NCBI GenBank assembly: GCA_032871835.1
Contig: CM065295.1
Span: forward strand, 85,615,819 to 85,679,818
DNA: 64,000 nucleotides
Source of the DNA: Dipteronia dyeriana
Taxonomy: Eukaryota > Streptophyta > Magnoliopsida > Sapindales > Sapindaceae
Direction: 5' to 3'
A program made the position numbers and the translations under genes. The first letter of the stretch is position 1. Each line of letters begins with the position of its first letter. The notes beneath the pieces are model-generated. The model did no database searches. It had not been told where the DNA came from and saw nothing but the letters and a program-made list of their open reading frames with translations. Of this stretch, positions 9,039 through 20,690 are shown in pieces.

Positions 9039-10138
9039 TTTCAGAGGAAAAATACCTTTCCAAAAAGCAGACAGAATCGAGTCATCCTAACAAGATCCCA
9101 ACCTCAAATCCCCCAGACAAAGACGAAATGATCGAATAGAAAATAATCCGTTAGAGGAAAAATGACCACGCCAAAGTATCACTTAAATTGGGCCGAACAT
9201 TGAAGCTTCTCAAAGTTGTCAAAAAATTACTCCATTGATTGATTTCCCAGTCAAAAGGGGTCCTCCTAAGCTTCACATCCCATTTCCATTTCGAATTATC
9301 CCAACCACCGAACTCCTTTACCACCCCCACTTTGTTGGAAGCCAGAGAAAAATCCTGGGAACGTTACCTGCATTGGAAAAAAGTCCCCCAACATATATCC
9401 TTCCACAACCGGATACGACTACCATCATCCATCACCACCTGAAAACCTTTTGAGACAATATCATTACCATGGCTACAAGGTTTAAAAAATCTGCTCACAA
9501 CCTTGAAAAAGGGAGAACCGGAATTTTTGACACTGTCATCCCACAACAAAATCTACAATCGAGCCCATACTTAGCACAAACCACTCTCTTCCATAAGGAT
9601 GACTCCTCTCTACCCTACCTCTATAAACATTTAGCCATAAGGCTCAACCCTTTATCTGACATTCGGCCAATACACATCCCACCATTAAGTCTCTCAATCT
9701 ACCAGATGCACATTCTTCTTCGAAATACCATCATTCCAAAAATAAATTACGCTGAAGCTTCTCAATCTTATTAGCCACTGCAACAGGCATGGGAAAAACA
9801 GACATGAAATATGAAGGTATGCTTGATAAAACTCCTTTTTTGAGTACAAGACGCCCTCCTTTAGACAAAAACACACTTCTCCAAGGAGCATGTCTCTGCT
9901 CAACCCTCTTAATCATTGGGTCCCAAAAGGATTCCCTCTTACGATTACTCCTCAAAGGAAGACCTAAATAAGTCAATGGCAATGAAGAAGATTTACAATG
10001 CAAAATAGCAGCCCAATCAAACTCGTTTAAGCCTGTTTTACCAATCCTAACAAGACAGGATTTGTGAAAATTGATTTTCAATCTCGAAATTATTTTGAAG
10101 CACCTCAAAATTCTCCTCATGTTAAGGAGATGTTCCAA
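9039..10138 (-). pseudogene. LINE reverse transcriptase, C-terminal part
   Basis: At 9731-10138 the minus strand reads LKINFHKSC, LPLTYLGLPLRSNRK, FLSKGGRLVLKKGVLSS and KIEKLQRNLFLE, conserved blocks downstream of the RT catalytic core in plant LINEs. Further degenerate reading continues to 9364 (HGNDIVSKGFQVVMDDG, IRLWKDICWG). The catalytic FADD block lies beyond the 5' truncation at 10150. There are several frameshifts. Confidence 0.85.
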
Positions 10139-10626
10139 AATATCTCCTTATGGAAATGTTGACTAGAGTCAAAAATTCAAGTTTGGAAAGTTATTAGTGG
10201 AAATGATGAGATATGTCACTTTTTTTTTATGGTGTGTTGTAATGATGTCATCAGTTTAATAACTTAAGTTTAAAAGGCATCTATTATAGTGAGCTACCAA
10301 AATTGACAATAAATAATCGATTCTTTATTATTTAAAAGGCACCGCGACAACTCCTATCTCTCCCTCCAAAAAAGTTTCCTAAAAATCGATCTACAACTCA
10401 TCTCTCTCTCCAAAAAACTTGTCTCTCTCCAAGTATTGCAAAAGAAGGTAACAAACATTTTTTATCTTCATTTTTATTTTTCAATCATTTCTGTGTGCTT
10501 GAAGAATGTATCTACTCATTATGATATGTTGTTCCAGTCTTTGTATGAACATGTACGAACATTTAATCTCCAGTTTTTTTGATATGTTTACAAGTGTTGT
10601 ATATGTGTGTGAGATTTTATTACATT

Positions 10627-10822
10627 GGTCCGAGCTTTTTTTGATATGTTTACGAGCTTTTTTGTAATTAGTCCGAGCATTTTTTTTTTAAATTTGTCCG
10701 AGCTTTTTTTTTATGTGTCCAAGTATTTTTAAACTGGTGCAAAAAAAATTATAATCTTGGGTAAAAAAGCTCGAACCCTTAAGAAAAAAGCTCGATCCCT
10801 CACAAAAAAAAGTTTGATCGCT
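10627..10822. repeat. MULE-B left array of GCTCG motif, about 21-bp phase, both orientations
   Basis: CGAGC(TTTTTT) units start at about 10631, 10653, 10674, 10699 and 10720 (CAAGT). The orientation then flips to AAAAAAGCTCG, with units at about 10769, 10790 and 10812. Spacing is 21-25 bp. The two half-arrays thus form a head-to-head inverted arrangement around 10740. Confidence 0.8.
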
Positions 10823-11452
10823 AGGATTACATGTCGCACATTTATAAAAAATGACGATGATGTTTAGATTATGCTAAGGGAAGATAAGGTGATCCCTCAA
10901 GTATGTGTTAGTCTAATTGAGAGGGCAGCAGGAGATGTGATAAGTGAAGATATCCCTCCTTCTAAAAATACCAAACAATTTTGATCATTTAGCGGAAGCA
11001 ACCAACTGTTCATAGAAAAGAGTTGGATCGAAGGTAGTGAAAACATGTGTGGTGTCTCATCGGGAGTTATCGATCATGCTGATATAGACGGACCACAATT
11101 CGGCGATGTGTTTGGTTGTCAAAATGAGATGAATGATGGGCAGGACAACGAGCAATACTATAAGATCTACAATGACGTGAACAATGAGTAGAACACTGAA
11201 CCGAATCTGAGGCCGATTCATGAGGTAAATAATGAGGTAAATCTTGATCTGGTAAATCTTAGGAAGAGGAAGACGTGCAAGACGTGTACAAAGATTCAGT
11301 TACAATGCACCAGATATGGTTGGGACATTCTGAGGTCCGCCCTACTCCATATGATTCTAATAATGCCGCAACGCGGGTTATTCCCCGGAGAAGATTCATA
11401 CACGTTTGGTATGGGTAGAAACAGAAACCTGGTAGAAGAATAACCTACAAGC

Positions 11453-13316
11453 ATGATTTATAAAGGTCAATTTTTTCCCACTAAAAAGGATTTAAAGAGA
11501 CTAATTGCTCATTTTGCAATGCGGCAGAACTTCGAGTGGAAGGTGAAAATGTCCAATAAGACAACGTTACATCTGGTTTGTTTGATAGACGACTGCATGT
11601 GAAAATTAAGAGTGGTGGAGAGAGATGAAGAGACGTACTTCCAAGTAAGAAGTTTTGTCAACGAACACACTTATCCATTGGAAAAGGTTCACCGTCGTTA
11701 TCGGCAAGCTAGTGCAGTCATAATTGGAGAAGTCGTTGCACATAGACTGTAACAACAGGATGGTCGTCTCATGCATCCTAAAGACATAATCGCGGACATG
11801 AAAATAATGTATGGCATCCAAATCCTATACATTAAGGCACATCAAGCCCTGCATTATGTGTTGTCACTCACCAATGGAACATATGAAGAAAGCTTCCAAC
11901 TACTGTCATCTTTCGGATACGTGTTAGAACAACAAAATCCTGGCACAATCACTGACTTACAGTGCGATAAAAATGGTAAATTTCTCTATTTTTTCATATT
12001 GTTGGGTACCTCACTTAGAGGATTTCGGATGTGTATGTGTCTAGTTATTGCAATTGATGGTACCCATTTGAAGGGAAGATTCGGGGGCACAATGTTTGTT
12101 ACAACTGCACAAGATGGAAACGAACAGTTGTATCCAACTGCTTTTGGGTACGGCGACTCAAAAAATAACTTACCATGGGAGTGGTTTTTGGATTGCTTGA
12201 AAGGTGCCATTGGTCATATAGATGATCTGGTTTTTATTTTCGATCGATATGCAAGCATTAAAGCAGAGATTTCTAAAGTGTTCCCTCATGTCACCTATAC
12301 CATATGTTGCTGGTACTTTTATGAAAATATTAAGAAGAGATTTTACAAAAAGGATGTTGTCGCAATAATGGATAAAGCAGCCCAAGCGTATACTGAGTTA
12401 AAATATAACCGGTACATGGAAGAGTTACGAAACTTACACCAGAATGTTTTCGTTTATGTAAATGATGTCGGTCCACACAAGTGTTTCCGTGTACACTGCC
12501 CTGACAGAAGGTACAGGGTGATGACAATAAATGTTACGGAATGTATAAACTCATGCTTATGTTGACTCTGGCAGAGCTCATTAGGAATATGCAACAACGG
12601 TGGTTTCACAATCGTCATCGAGCTGCATAGTCCATGCATCATTAGTTGATCGACGTAACACATCTTGTGATCCTAAAACATGTGAAGAAGTACGGTTATA
12701 TGACCGGTAATCCAGTGAACTGAAACGTATTATCGGTGAAACGGTCTGGAAAACAGTGGACTGTCGACTTAGCCCGAAAGACTTGCACATGCAACAAATT
12801 CCAAATAAACCTTTTTCCATGTTCACACGCACTCGTTGCCGCAAGGTACATTACAAGTTTTTATGTACTGTTAATATTACTGGAACATGAATCTCATTGT
12901 TTTTATTGTTTCCATAGGGAGCGAAACTTGGATTTCACATCCCTGTGTTCAGATTACTACAAGAGACAGACTCTTATTGACGTGTACTCGATTCCTATTA
13001 TGTCGGTTGGACATCCTTCTACATGGGTAGTGCCATCTAACATCGCTGAGCAGATGATTTTGAATCCAATCTCTAAGAGATAAGCAGCACGCCCGAGGGC
13101 GGGTCGACATGCCTCATCTTCGGAGAGGACAACTACACAATATGAAGAAGATGTGGCCAATCAAGGCATAATACCAAGAGGTGTTCTAACCCACCTTTGA
13201 TTAATGAAGGTCCGAGCAGAGTTGTTCCTCGGGAATATTGCCGCAAGTGTAGCATCTGTCATTCAGTAGGACACAACAAACATACGTGCCTTGACAGGGA
13301 CTTTACCATGGAATGA
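11453..13316 (+). pseudogene. MuDR-type (MULE) transposase, inactivated
   Basis: Starting near ATG 11453, the order is: an N-terminal DNA-binding region (FFPTKKDLKRLIAHFAM…CLIDDC), the MULE transposase domain (11771-12565, with VIAIDGTHLKGRFGG, the acidic FDRYASI and the Glu of YMEEL), a SWIM zinc finger (CTCNKF…PCSHALVAARY, about 12784-12850) and a zinc-knuckle tail CSICHSVGHNKHTC ending at TGA 13314-13316. The DDE residues and zinc ligands are visible. It is disabled by TGA at 11600-11602 (Trp expected), TAA near 11750, a frameshift around 12560 and later breaks. This class cuts and pastes DNA at the element's inverted repeats in the nucleus. The upstream stretch 10860-11450 may hold a diverged N-terminus. 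Confidence 0.9.
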
Positions 13317-13539
13317 ATGGAGGCTTTTCCAGTTTGGAATTGTATGACTTGTTCAATAACTTAAAATGTAATTAAATTTGAGTTTCCAATTACAATTTTA
13401 ATATTGTTAAAGGTTTACAATGTGTGTTCTAGTTGTCATTCTAGACACTTGAAACGGAAACCAAAAAAGAAAAAAAAATCATTTAATTGTTTTTGTACCA
13501 AAAAAATGGTATATAATAAAATTAAAATACAATAAAAAT

Positions 13540-14050
13540 CTAGGCTGGCCGAGAGTTACAAAAAAATTCCATAGTCATCTTCTCTCGAATGATCCTCATA
13601 TCGTCTTCCGACTAATCGAAATCATTCCTATAGTAAATACTCGATCAATCTCAACGTATGGGGACCGTAGTTACCCTTGTATTTGGACACATTAACACGC
13701 GTTACAATAGGTTTTTAATAAAACAATCTCTAAGGTAAAGAAATAGATAGTCCTAAGTTCGGTTCTATTTGGGGAGACGTGATACGGACACCATGTTGAC
13801 AGAGAAAGGCCTATTCTTCCTAGAAACTTCTCATAGCCAGCCGGTTGCTCAGTGTGAAACCCTGCCTAATGCAACATCGAGGGTAAAAACTAGCACAATG
13901 GGGTTACCTGCTGCTTCCTAATATGCACAGGGATTTCCTGTCTCCAGGGGTCCAGAATGTGCATCTTCCCGAGGGTAAGGTCGACAGTCACGAAGAGCCA
14001 ATGTTAATGCTCAATGTTGCACGGTATCAAGACCTGTAAATGTATCGAGA
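13540..14050 (-). pseudogene. Ulp1-like C48 cysteine peptidase remnant of MULE-B
   Basis: The minus strand reads VLIPCNIEH, a stop, then HWLFVTVDLTLGKMHILDPW (His at 14001-14003). This is the catalytic His block of Ulp1/SENP-type SUMO peptidases and the WRQ segment after it. Further on come NYGPHTLRLIEYLL (about 13640-13675) and a tail DDMRIIREKMTMEFF. The family has Asn/Asp-Cys-Gly where this copy has Asn-Tyr-Gly: TGC to TAC removes the catalytic cysteine. Several in-frame stops are present. It is convergent with the transposase gene. Ulp1-like genes carried by MULEs are known in plants. Confidence 0.75.
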
Positions 14051-14690
14051 AGATGTTAGGATATACAAAGACATTTTTATTTTAAAAAGGCACACCACGT
14101 AACACTTACCAGGCCAACCTCGTGCCACAGACGAGTTCCAATCGGGGCACAACCACGTACCATCGTAAGGTCATCAAAGGACCACCAAACATTCAGCACA
14201 TTCCACCGTGCCGTGGTGATCTCCCCATGAGCATCACGAGGCATCATTCTCCCTCACTGATGTTCCATCAATGACTGTACAAACATTGATGGGTAGAAAG
14301 TTAATAAAGTTTTCCCTCATAAAATACCAACATGCGTAAACAATATGTATTATATACTTACATAGAACTGCGTGTTCAATATGTTGATCATCTGGTTGTA
14401 CAGAGTGGGGAATGCTCGCTGGCGCTTTTAAAGCATATGGAGGTACACATACATATGCTGAAAAAATATCAAAGTTATAAATTGATAGCAGTGTAGCACT
14501 ACTTAAACAAACTTAAAATAGAAATCCACGTACCGTGTCCTCCAATTCCGATTCGTTGGAACCATAAGGCATCAACTGGCTCCAGCAAGTCCACATCACA
14601 TTTGCATAATTGTTGCATTAGTTACATAATTATTTAATTTAACAAAATAAGACTAGCAAATACATAGACAAAGTTGTACTTACCGTTCCC
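14051..14690 (-). pseudogene. Upstream exon-like remnants of the MULE-B Ulp1-like gene
   Basis: The minus strand has open stretches such as MMPRDAHGEITTARWN followed by WWSFDDLTMVRGC (about 14125-14245), and further up a segment reading ANVMWTCWSQLMPYGSNE near 14600. They lie in the position of the N-terminal half of the Ulp1-like gene and may be its exons. I do not recognise a domain with confidence. Introns or deletions separate them. Confidence 0.35.
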
Positions 14691-14704
14691 CGGGCATTTG
14701 CCAA

Positions 14705-15170
14705 AAAAGCTCGGGCCTTTGAAAAAAAAGCTCGAAGTTTCAAGCAAAAATTTCAAAAAAAAAAAATGTTCGATCATGTTTTAAAAAAGCTCGGGTGTTC
14801 TACAAAAAGACTCGGTCTTGAAAAATAAGCTCGAACCGTTACAAAAAAAAAAGCTCGATCCCTTAAAAAAAACTCGAACCTTCACAAAAAAGTTCGAACC
14901 TTAAAATAAGTTCAGAGCTTTTTAAAAAAAGCTTGATCACCTTCAAAAAAACTCGATTTAAATGAAAAAAAACTAGATTAAACTAAACCTAATTGTCAAA
15001 AAAAAAATCTACGAGCTTTTTTAAAAAAACTTGATTCAATTACAAAGAAGCATGGAACTTTTTCAAAAAAAATCGATTCAACTTAAAAAAGCTCGAAGCT
15101 TTTTCAAAAAAGCTCAATTCAATTACAAAAAAGCACGGATCTCGTTAAAAAAGTCTCGGTTAACCAGATT
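14705..15170. repeat. MULE-B right array of AAAAAAGCTCG motif, about 20-21-bp phase
   Basis: GCTCG or close variants occur at about 14709, 14730, 14768, 14789, 14810, 14829, 14853, 14872, 14892, 14910, 14931, 14951 and 14972, and less regularly to 15165. Most steps are 19-21 bp. Each unit is an A-run followed by GCTCGA(A/T)CC. The motif is the same as in the left array. Confidence 0.85.
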
Positions 15171-15604
15171 TTCATCTTCCTCAACAAATATGCAATCTCA
15201 TTTCAAACTCTAACCTAACCCACAAACATTCTCAGATCCCTAATTCAACCCTAATCTACAATTTCAATCAACAAAAATCATATCTAACATGCAATGCAAC
15301 TTCTCAACAACAAAAACGATAACAAAATCAAACTCAACTTACCCCAACTGATTGCAAATCTTCTGGTGAAGTCTCGAAATTCGACTGCTCTCCAACTTTT
15401 GATTACTGCACCGTCAAAAACCTTATCGTCGATTCACTTTCCGTCAATTAAACTTACTCTACTTTTTCTCTCTCAATTTAAAAACGACAATTCACTATTT
15501 CAGAGTATTTTAGTCTCGTCACCTAAATTGGTACCTTTTAAACATGAATTAATAATGTGGTGTAGTGCCGTTAAATTTTCGAGCCCGAGATATTATACAA
15601 AACT
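15171..15604. other. MULE-B right subterminal region
   Basis: AT-rich DNA leading to the degenerate right inverted repeat (about 15500-15600). The ORF at 15294-15665 crosses the element boundary into block A and is therefore not a gene. Nothing else recognised. Confidence 0.45.
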
Positions 15605-16065
15605 AAAAATAAAAAGCATTTGTAGGACCAAAGTGGAAATAATTTCAAACTTATTTATGTGTTAGCTCTAACTTGTAAATCAAATTAACAGATTAACTAG
15701 TATGAGTGATCTTTTAAAGCTATTAGCGATCGGGATTAGTAGATGTACCGGACATCATCTCTCGATTGATAACTTCGCTAAAAAAATGTTACTCTCAATT
15801 ACGAAATAATAATTTTATAAAATTTTATCTATATATTTACAGGAAAAAAAGTCATCGTTTATACTTTATAACTTATTGCGATTCTTGCGAACCATTTAAT
15901 GTCATGCAATTAATTAATATATATTATCAATCTTGTGAGTTAAGAAGTTTGTAATTTTGATTGAACAGTGCATCAACTCATCCTATACCCAAATTAAGTG
16001 TCGTGTATATATATATATAGACAATATGACTATGGTCAAGTCACACACACGGTAACCACCTGACG
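15605..16065. other. Block A segment (paralogous to about 38540-38575 and 39100-39475)
   Basis: CATTTGTAGGACCAAAG matches block B near 38547. TCTCTCGATTGATAAC (near 15760) matches 39163-39178, and ACAGGAAAAAAAGTCATCGT matches the region near 39257. Collinearity continues through CATCAACTCATC (near 15970; 39376). In block B a LINE fragment interrupts this stretch. No coding sequence seen. Confidence 0.85.
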
Positions 16066-17004
16066 GGCCTCATACGTATACCCTGGTGTGGACTCATGTG
16101 GAGACGGGTAGTGTTCGTACCCTAACTTGTTTTTTTTTTTTAAATGATTTTGTATTTATTATATATACATATTTATTAAGAGTTGTTAATAACTGAATAA
16201 TATTAGCACAGCTGGTAGTGGGTCCTCTTTTTAGATATGGAGTGTTTCGTTCAAGTTTCGGTAGGTACCTTTTTAATATGTATTATTTATTTTATAATCT
16301 TTTCTAATTTATTTTTTTTATTTGGTTGTTGCCAATTTCTTTACTGTCATTAATTTGTGTTTATTTAACTCAATTTTATTTTATATTAAATTATATATTA
16401 TTATTTAGGATTTTTATTATTTATAATAGTTTTAATTTGATATACCTAAAACGTCCGATCAATAAACCCTATAATCTCATAATTTACTTTATTTGATTAA
16501 AATAATCAATCTAATATTATGATTCATTTTATTTTATCCTTAATAATTTTCTTTATTTTATAGTTTTAATTTATTTAGAATAATAAATCAATAAATTTAC
16601 CAATAATTTGAAGAATAAAAAATTTAAAAACATGTCTAGTAATAGTTATTAATAATTTTTTTATATAAATTTAAATTGAATTCATTATAAATGCAAAACA
16701 AAACTTCTTATTATAAAATTAGATTGTAATTTATTCTTTTAATTTTTTCGCTATTTATATTGTTTTTCTTGTATTATTTATTTTTTTATATTTTTTCTTG
16801 TTTTTATATATTTTTTAATGTAATATTATTTAATTCATCTGAGTAAGTGTTATATTTATTTTATTTTATCTATAGAAAAACTATTTTACTATGATCTTAA
16901 TTTTTCATATAATTACGATTTTAATTTATTCAAATGCCCTACCTGATTAAAATTCCTGGATCCGTCACTGCATATACCATGAGATTATAGGTGGGTCAAG
17001 TCAT
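16066..17004. other. Block A-specific insert, AT-rich, contains a SINE-like head
   Basis: Block B has a different 550-bp stretch here. A tRNA-like head lies at 16203-16260: box A-like TTAGCACAGCTGGTAGTG and box B-like CGTTCAAGTTTCG, about 30 bases apart, as in tRNA-derived SINEs. The rest (16270-16960) is strongly AT-rich without genes. It ends near CCTGGATCCGTCACTGC (about 16955-16971), a sequence often seen at the ends of plant transposons. Confidence 0.5.
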
Positions 17005-18710
17005 GTCCTCTCCCCTAAACCTTGAATTATTATAATATTTTTTAAAATATATATATTACATGCATTAACGTTCACGATAAATATTATACATTTAACAACA
17101 CAAAATTAGTTAAATAACTTTTTATTTCTTTCGGTCATTATCTATCGAGGAGCTTTGTCTCCATGTGTATCATAGTTTGTGGTAAATAACAAGTTAAGAG
17201 TCTTTTTTGGTGACTAATTCAAAATGCTCCCATTTAGAAACCGGATTCAGTTTATAATATGTTTAAAGTTTGAAATTAATAAGGACCAAAATTTTAAGAC
17301 TCGTTGAATAAGTTGAAATAATAGATTTTATATGAATTTTGGACACCGCAACCGAAATATCTTGACAGCTGACTGATTGGAAACGTAGAGCCCAAACAAT
17401 ATAATATAGTCCCTTCTGTCCTTGTGATCAAATTAATGACATCAGATTAATAAAAAACTACTTTCTTCGTCATCAGATTTTTCAACTTACAAAATCTGGG
17501 TTTCCAATCCTTTAATCCTCTGACAGTTGATGGTTCAATATCATGAATCATCATCAGAGTAGAGTCGTAGACAATCAATATTTGTTAATGTCCGCTTTAA
17601 TATAAGATTTTTAATCCCAAATTCGCCCGTGGAATGGATCCACTCCCAATTTGTTTTTCTTTTTATTTAATTTTAAGTTTATAACATTTATAAATTTCAA
17701 CTAGTTTATGCTTATGAAATTAAAATAAAAACTAAGTTAACAAAAATAGATTGTGTATATATAAGATATTTATTATATTTGTGTTTCCAGTCAAAGATAT
17801 AATAAATTTCTCCTGAGTACAAGTTAACATGATCAGGTGAAGAAGCCGAAAGCCGGAGGATCTGTTCAATAAAATAAGGTCGATCTATATACATCATAGC
17901 CATTTAGTACAAGTCATTCGGTTGATGCTGATTAATATTAATAGATGTTTCCAAAAGGGGTAAAACATTTCCAGTACAAACTAAATATTTGTTGAAGAAG
18001 AAAAATGGAAATTTCAATTGACCTCTAAAAATTAAGGATAAGTTTACGGTTGATTTCAGTTTATATAAAAAGAAAAGATAAATGACTTTAGATTGGTATA
18101 ATGGGTAATGTACATTCCATTATAAAAATAAATATCTGGATTATATATGTACTGTTTGATCTCGACAGATCCGTATTATATTTATGCATGACTCAAGTTG
18201 GTATCGGAATATTTTGGTATTTAAAAATAATACTCTAATTGATGATTATACAAAACTTATCAACATATTACATCTAAAGCAACCCAATTTCTTCTTTGAC
18301 TTTGATAATTGCTTTGAATTTGATAATTTTAAATGTGCACAGCCTAATCTTATTGACTTTGATAATTCTTAATGGATGTGTACGTATACAATGAGCTAAG
18401 CTACCGTAGAAAATATTTTCTTTATAATGGATTTGTTGATAAAAAAGAAATATTTTCTTTATAATGGATTTGTTGATACAAAAAGAAGATTTGCAAATCG
18501 AAAAATATTTTCTTTTTAAAGATGTTCTATACGTTTATTGGATTGGTTAACATTTTAATAGAAATCGAATAACCAAATCCAAATCCAGTAGTTTGCTATG
18601 TTTTCTTTTCTTTTTCTTTCTTTCCTAATAAAGAAAAAAAAACTAACGGTTGAAAGACGAGCATTTTCAAATGCAAGAATTAAGTGCAATGTACTTCAAA
18701 ATATAATAAT
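17005..18710. other. Block A segment (paralogous to about 40027-41640)
   Basis: Collinear with block B: TTGAATTATTATAATATTTT near 17020 aligns with 40045, AGTCTTTTTTGGTGACTAAT (near 17200) with 40190, GGACACCGCAACCGAAATAT (17341) with 40331, and CAACATATTACATCTAAAGC (18260) with 41187. Block B carries an extra SINE and a MITE relative to this copy. A third, more diverged copy of 17185-17540 lies at 44318-44556. The short ORFs here are not shared in frame between copies, so I do not call genes. Confidence 0.88.
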
Positions 18711-18850
18711 AGGGAAAATTTGCATTAAAGTACCCTAAGTTTACCCAAAATCAGAACCATAGCTGACTTTTCCAAAATTTATGAGATGATACCCTTGACA
18801 TGGGCTTTGACCGTTAGTCTTAAATCACTTAATGGTGACTTGTTCCGCGA
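18711..18850. mobile_element. Left end of a TIR element, truncated (block A copy)
   Basis: Starts AGGGAAAATTTGCATTAAAG and continues GTTTACCCAAAATCAGAACC. The same end is at about 41650 in block B, and its inverted copy is at 44110-44207. So this is one inverted repeat of an element already present before the block duplication; the rest is lost here. Confidence 0.75.
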
Positions 18851-19020
18851 TATTTTCGTTTTCTGTTTTCTGTTTTTCTATTTTATTTTTCAGTTTTTGT
18901 TTTCTATTTTTCGAGTTTGAAAACATGTATGATAGCAAGTATTAAAACAATATTCTAAGAATGAAAACATTGAAAACGCGTCCGGTAGTATACTTAATTA
19001 ATAGGGCCAGTAATATCTAA
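18851..19020. mobile_element. Fragment related to the TIR element at 24408-25437
   Basis: A TTTTCGTTTTCTGTTTTCTG-type run followed by GAAAACGCGTCCGGTAGTAT resembles the inner ends of the PIF/Harbinger-like element (GAAAACGCGTTCGTTAACC at 24468). Only one end is recognisable. Confidence 0.4.
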
Positions 19021-19026
19021 AGCCAC

Positions 19027-19740
19027 TGATTTGGTGAGTAAGTCCCAAAATAGCCATTAATTTTTTAAAATATCTCAAATTAGTCATTTTTGTAGAATGA
19101 AAGTATCAATTGTTGTCACTTTGGCCATGAATTGTTTGAAGTTCGTTTGTATATGTTATACATTGTCAGAATATAAGTCAAAATTAGTAAAACATGTTTT
19201 GTACCGGTTTTTGAACTGGTTTCTAACAGGTTTTAAACTGGGTTTTTTTTATATATATTTTGAATATATTTTTTTTATCATGATTACTTTATAAAACAGA
19301 AAATATTGTCCATAAAATTCTTATAATCAAATTATTACTTTATATATATATATATATATTTAAATAATAAATTAATCATAAAATAAGTTTGATGTAACCT
19401 CAAATTAATCAGGGAATAATAATAAGTTTGGTGTCGCCCATAAACAGGAAATATTACCCATAAAAATAATAAATTAAGCAACTCATTATTTTTTATATAT
19501 AATCAAAATACATAAAATATTACCCATAAAATTCTTTATGGCTGACATGTCACGGATAACGGTAGTTTAATGTTAGATTTTAACAGAACGACCGCTAACG
19601 AACAATTTTTTTTTATCAAAATGGTGATTTTGAAACGATATTTTGATAAATTTGCCTTTTTAGAACATTTTAAACAATCAATGACCTTTTTGGACTCCAC
19701 GCATATGATAGTTGGTGTCTCCACCCACCAATTAATGGTG
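19027..19740. mobile_element. Small long-TIR element (MULE-like MITE)
   Basis: AGTCCCAAAATAGCCATTAA (about 19040-19060) is matched, inverted, by the complement of TCAATGACCTTTTTGGACTC near 19680-19697. The similarity extends over 60-80 bases with mismatches. Interior AT-rich, with (TA)n at 19343-19358; no transposase. Short ORFs are shadows of the repeats. Confidence 0.5.
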
Positions 19741-20690
19741 TCTAGTGCTATTTGTTCTGCTTAATATTAAAACAATAAGTACACAACAACAATAATAATA
19801 AAATATAATATTAATATTATAACCTATAAGTCTCAATTCATGTGGCAGTTGAGATGTTACTTGGTAAATAGATACACATTAATAATGAGTTATGTCACTC
19901 ATGTATCCACTCACTATTTAATGTTTATCTGATTACTAATTAACACACCAACTGTCATATGCGTTGAGATTGAAAATGTAAGATTGTGTATGTTGGATGT
20001 CTTACATTACTTTATTTATTATTATTATTGTTATTTTTACATATTATAAAATGTTGGTTGGTAAATGAAAAAATAATAATAATAAAGATGTCAATCTTTC
20101 ATTTCTCCTATTTTTTATTTGAAAATAATATCTAAAATTTTCTAATAAATAAAATATAAATTATGATTTTATATAATTTAAAATCAAAATAATTAACCAA
20201 TAATTAACTCTGCCATATTAAAAAAAAACTGACGGCCTATTTTTTATAGAAAAAGGTCAAAAACGCTCCTTTCAAAATATTATTAATAATAAGAGGCATA
20301 CTATTTTGTTGGTCCAATAACGTTAATGGACTTAATAACCATCATTATATTGGATAAAATAAATCCAATGGATGTTATTTAAATTTGAAATTAATATCTT
20401 TTATTACAATAAAAACTTGAAACCTTTCAACAGGTTTCTTTGTTTTGAAAGTATATCAAGTGATAAAGGATATAAATTTGTTTTTTTTTAGGATTTAAAA
20501 TTTAAATTACTACAAAAAAAATGTTAATGAACAAATAATAAAGATTTAATTAGTAGAAATGAAAGAATTTACATTAAATAATTATAATTTATATTTCATT
20601 TATCACTAGGCAATACAATCATACATCTATTATAAGAAATTACATTAAATAATTATAGTTTATAGCTAATTCATAAGTAGTCTGACGCAG
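19741..20690. other. AT-rich intergenic DNA
   Basis: No gene or ordered repeat recognised. A short phrase, ATTACATTAAATAATTATA, occurs twice (about 20570 and 20641). The rest is low-complexity AT-rich sequence. Confidence 0.5.

Larger units (their letters stand above)
6596..10150 (-). mobile_element. 5'-truncated L1-type LINE
   Basis: Flanked by perfect 10-bp direct repeats TGGAAATGTT (6586-6595 and 10151-10160). A T-run at 6594-6601 is the poly(A) tail of a minus-strand insertion, and block B has an uninterrupted site (around 38474-38483). Minus-strand domains in order are: C-terminal reverse transcriptase, the zinc-binding RT-associated domain (zf-RVT) and RNase H. Endonuclease and the catalytic RT core are absent, typical 5' truncation. 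A further LTR-derived insertion at 7288-8436 splits the RNase H region. Confidence 0.9.
10184..15604. mobile_element. MULE-B: Mutator-like element with MuDR transposase and Ulp1-like gene
   Basis: An insertion in block A: sequence left of about 10184 (AATTCAAGTTTGGAAA) and right of about 15604 (AAGCATTTGTAGGACCAAAG) is contiguous in block B (38518-38560). The ends form an imperfect inverted repeat, clearest at GTTTAAAAGG near 10268 and its complement near 15534. The exact termini and target duplication are unclear, so the edges are approximate. It carries a plus-strand MULE transposase pseudogene, a convergent minus-strand Ulp1-like pseudogene, and arrays of an AAAAAAGCTCG motif near both ends. 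Confidence 0.8.

Noticed and set aside
14705..15170. CRISPR-like array because of regularly spaced short repeats
   Set aside because: Units are about 20 bp with degenerate motif and no unique spacers, inside a plant MULE. The same holds for the 24-bp arrays.
15294..15665. 123-residue plus-strand ORF
   Set aside because: Crosses the MULE-B boundary into block A and has no similarity to the paralogous sequence in block B.
16203..16260. A tRNA gene (also considered at 40802-40850 and 54576-54633)
   Set aside because: Box A and box B-like segments are present, but no acceptor stem or anticodon arm can be formed. These fit SINE heads better.
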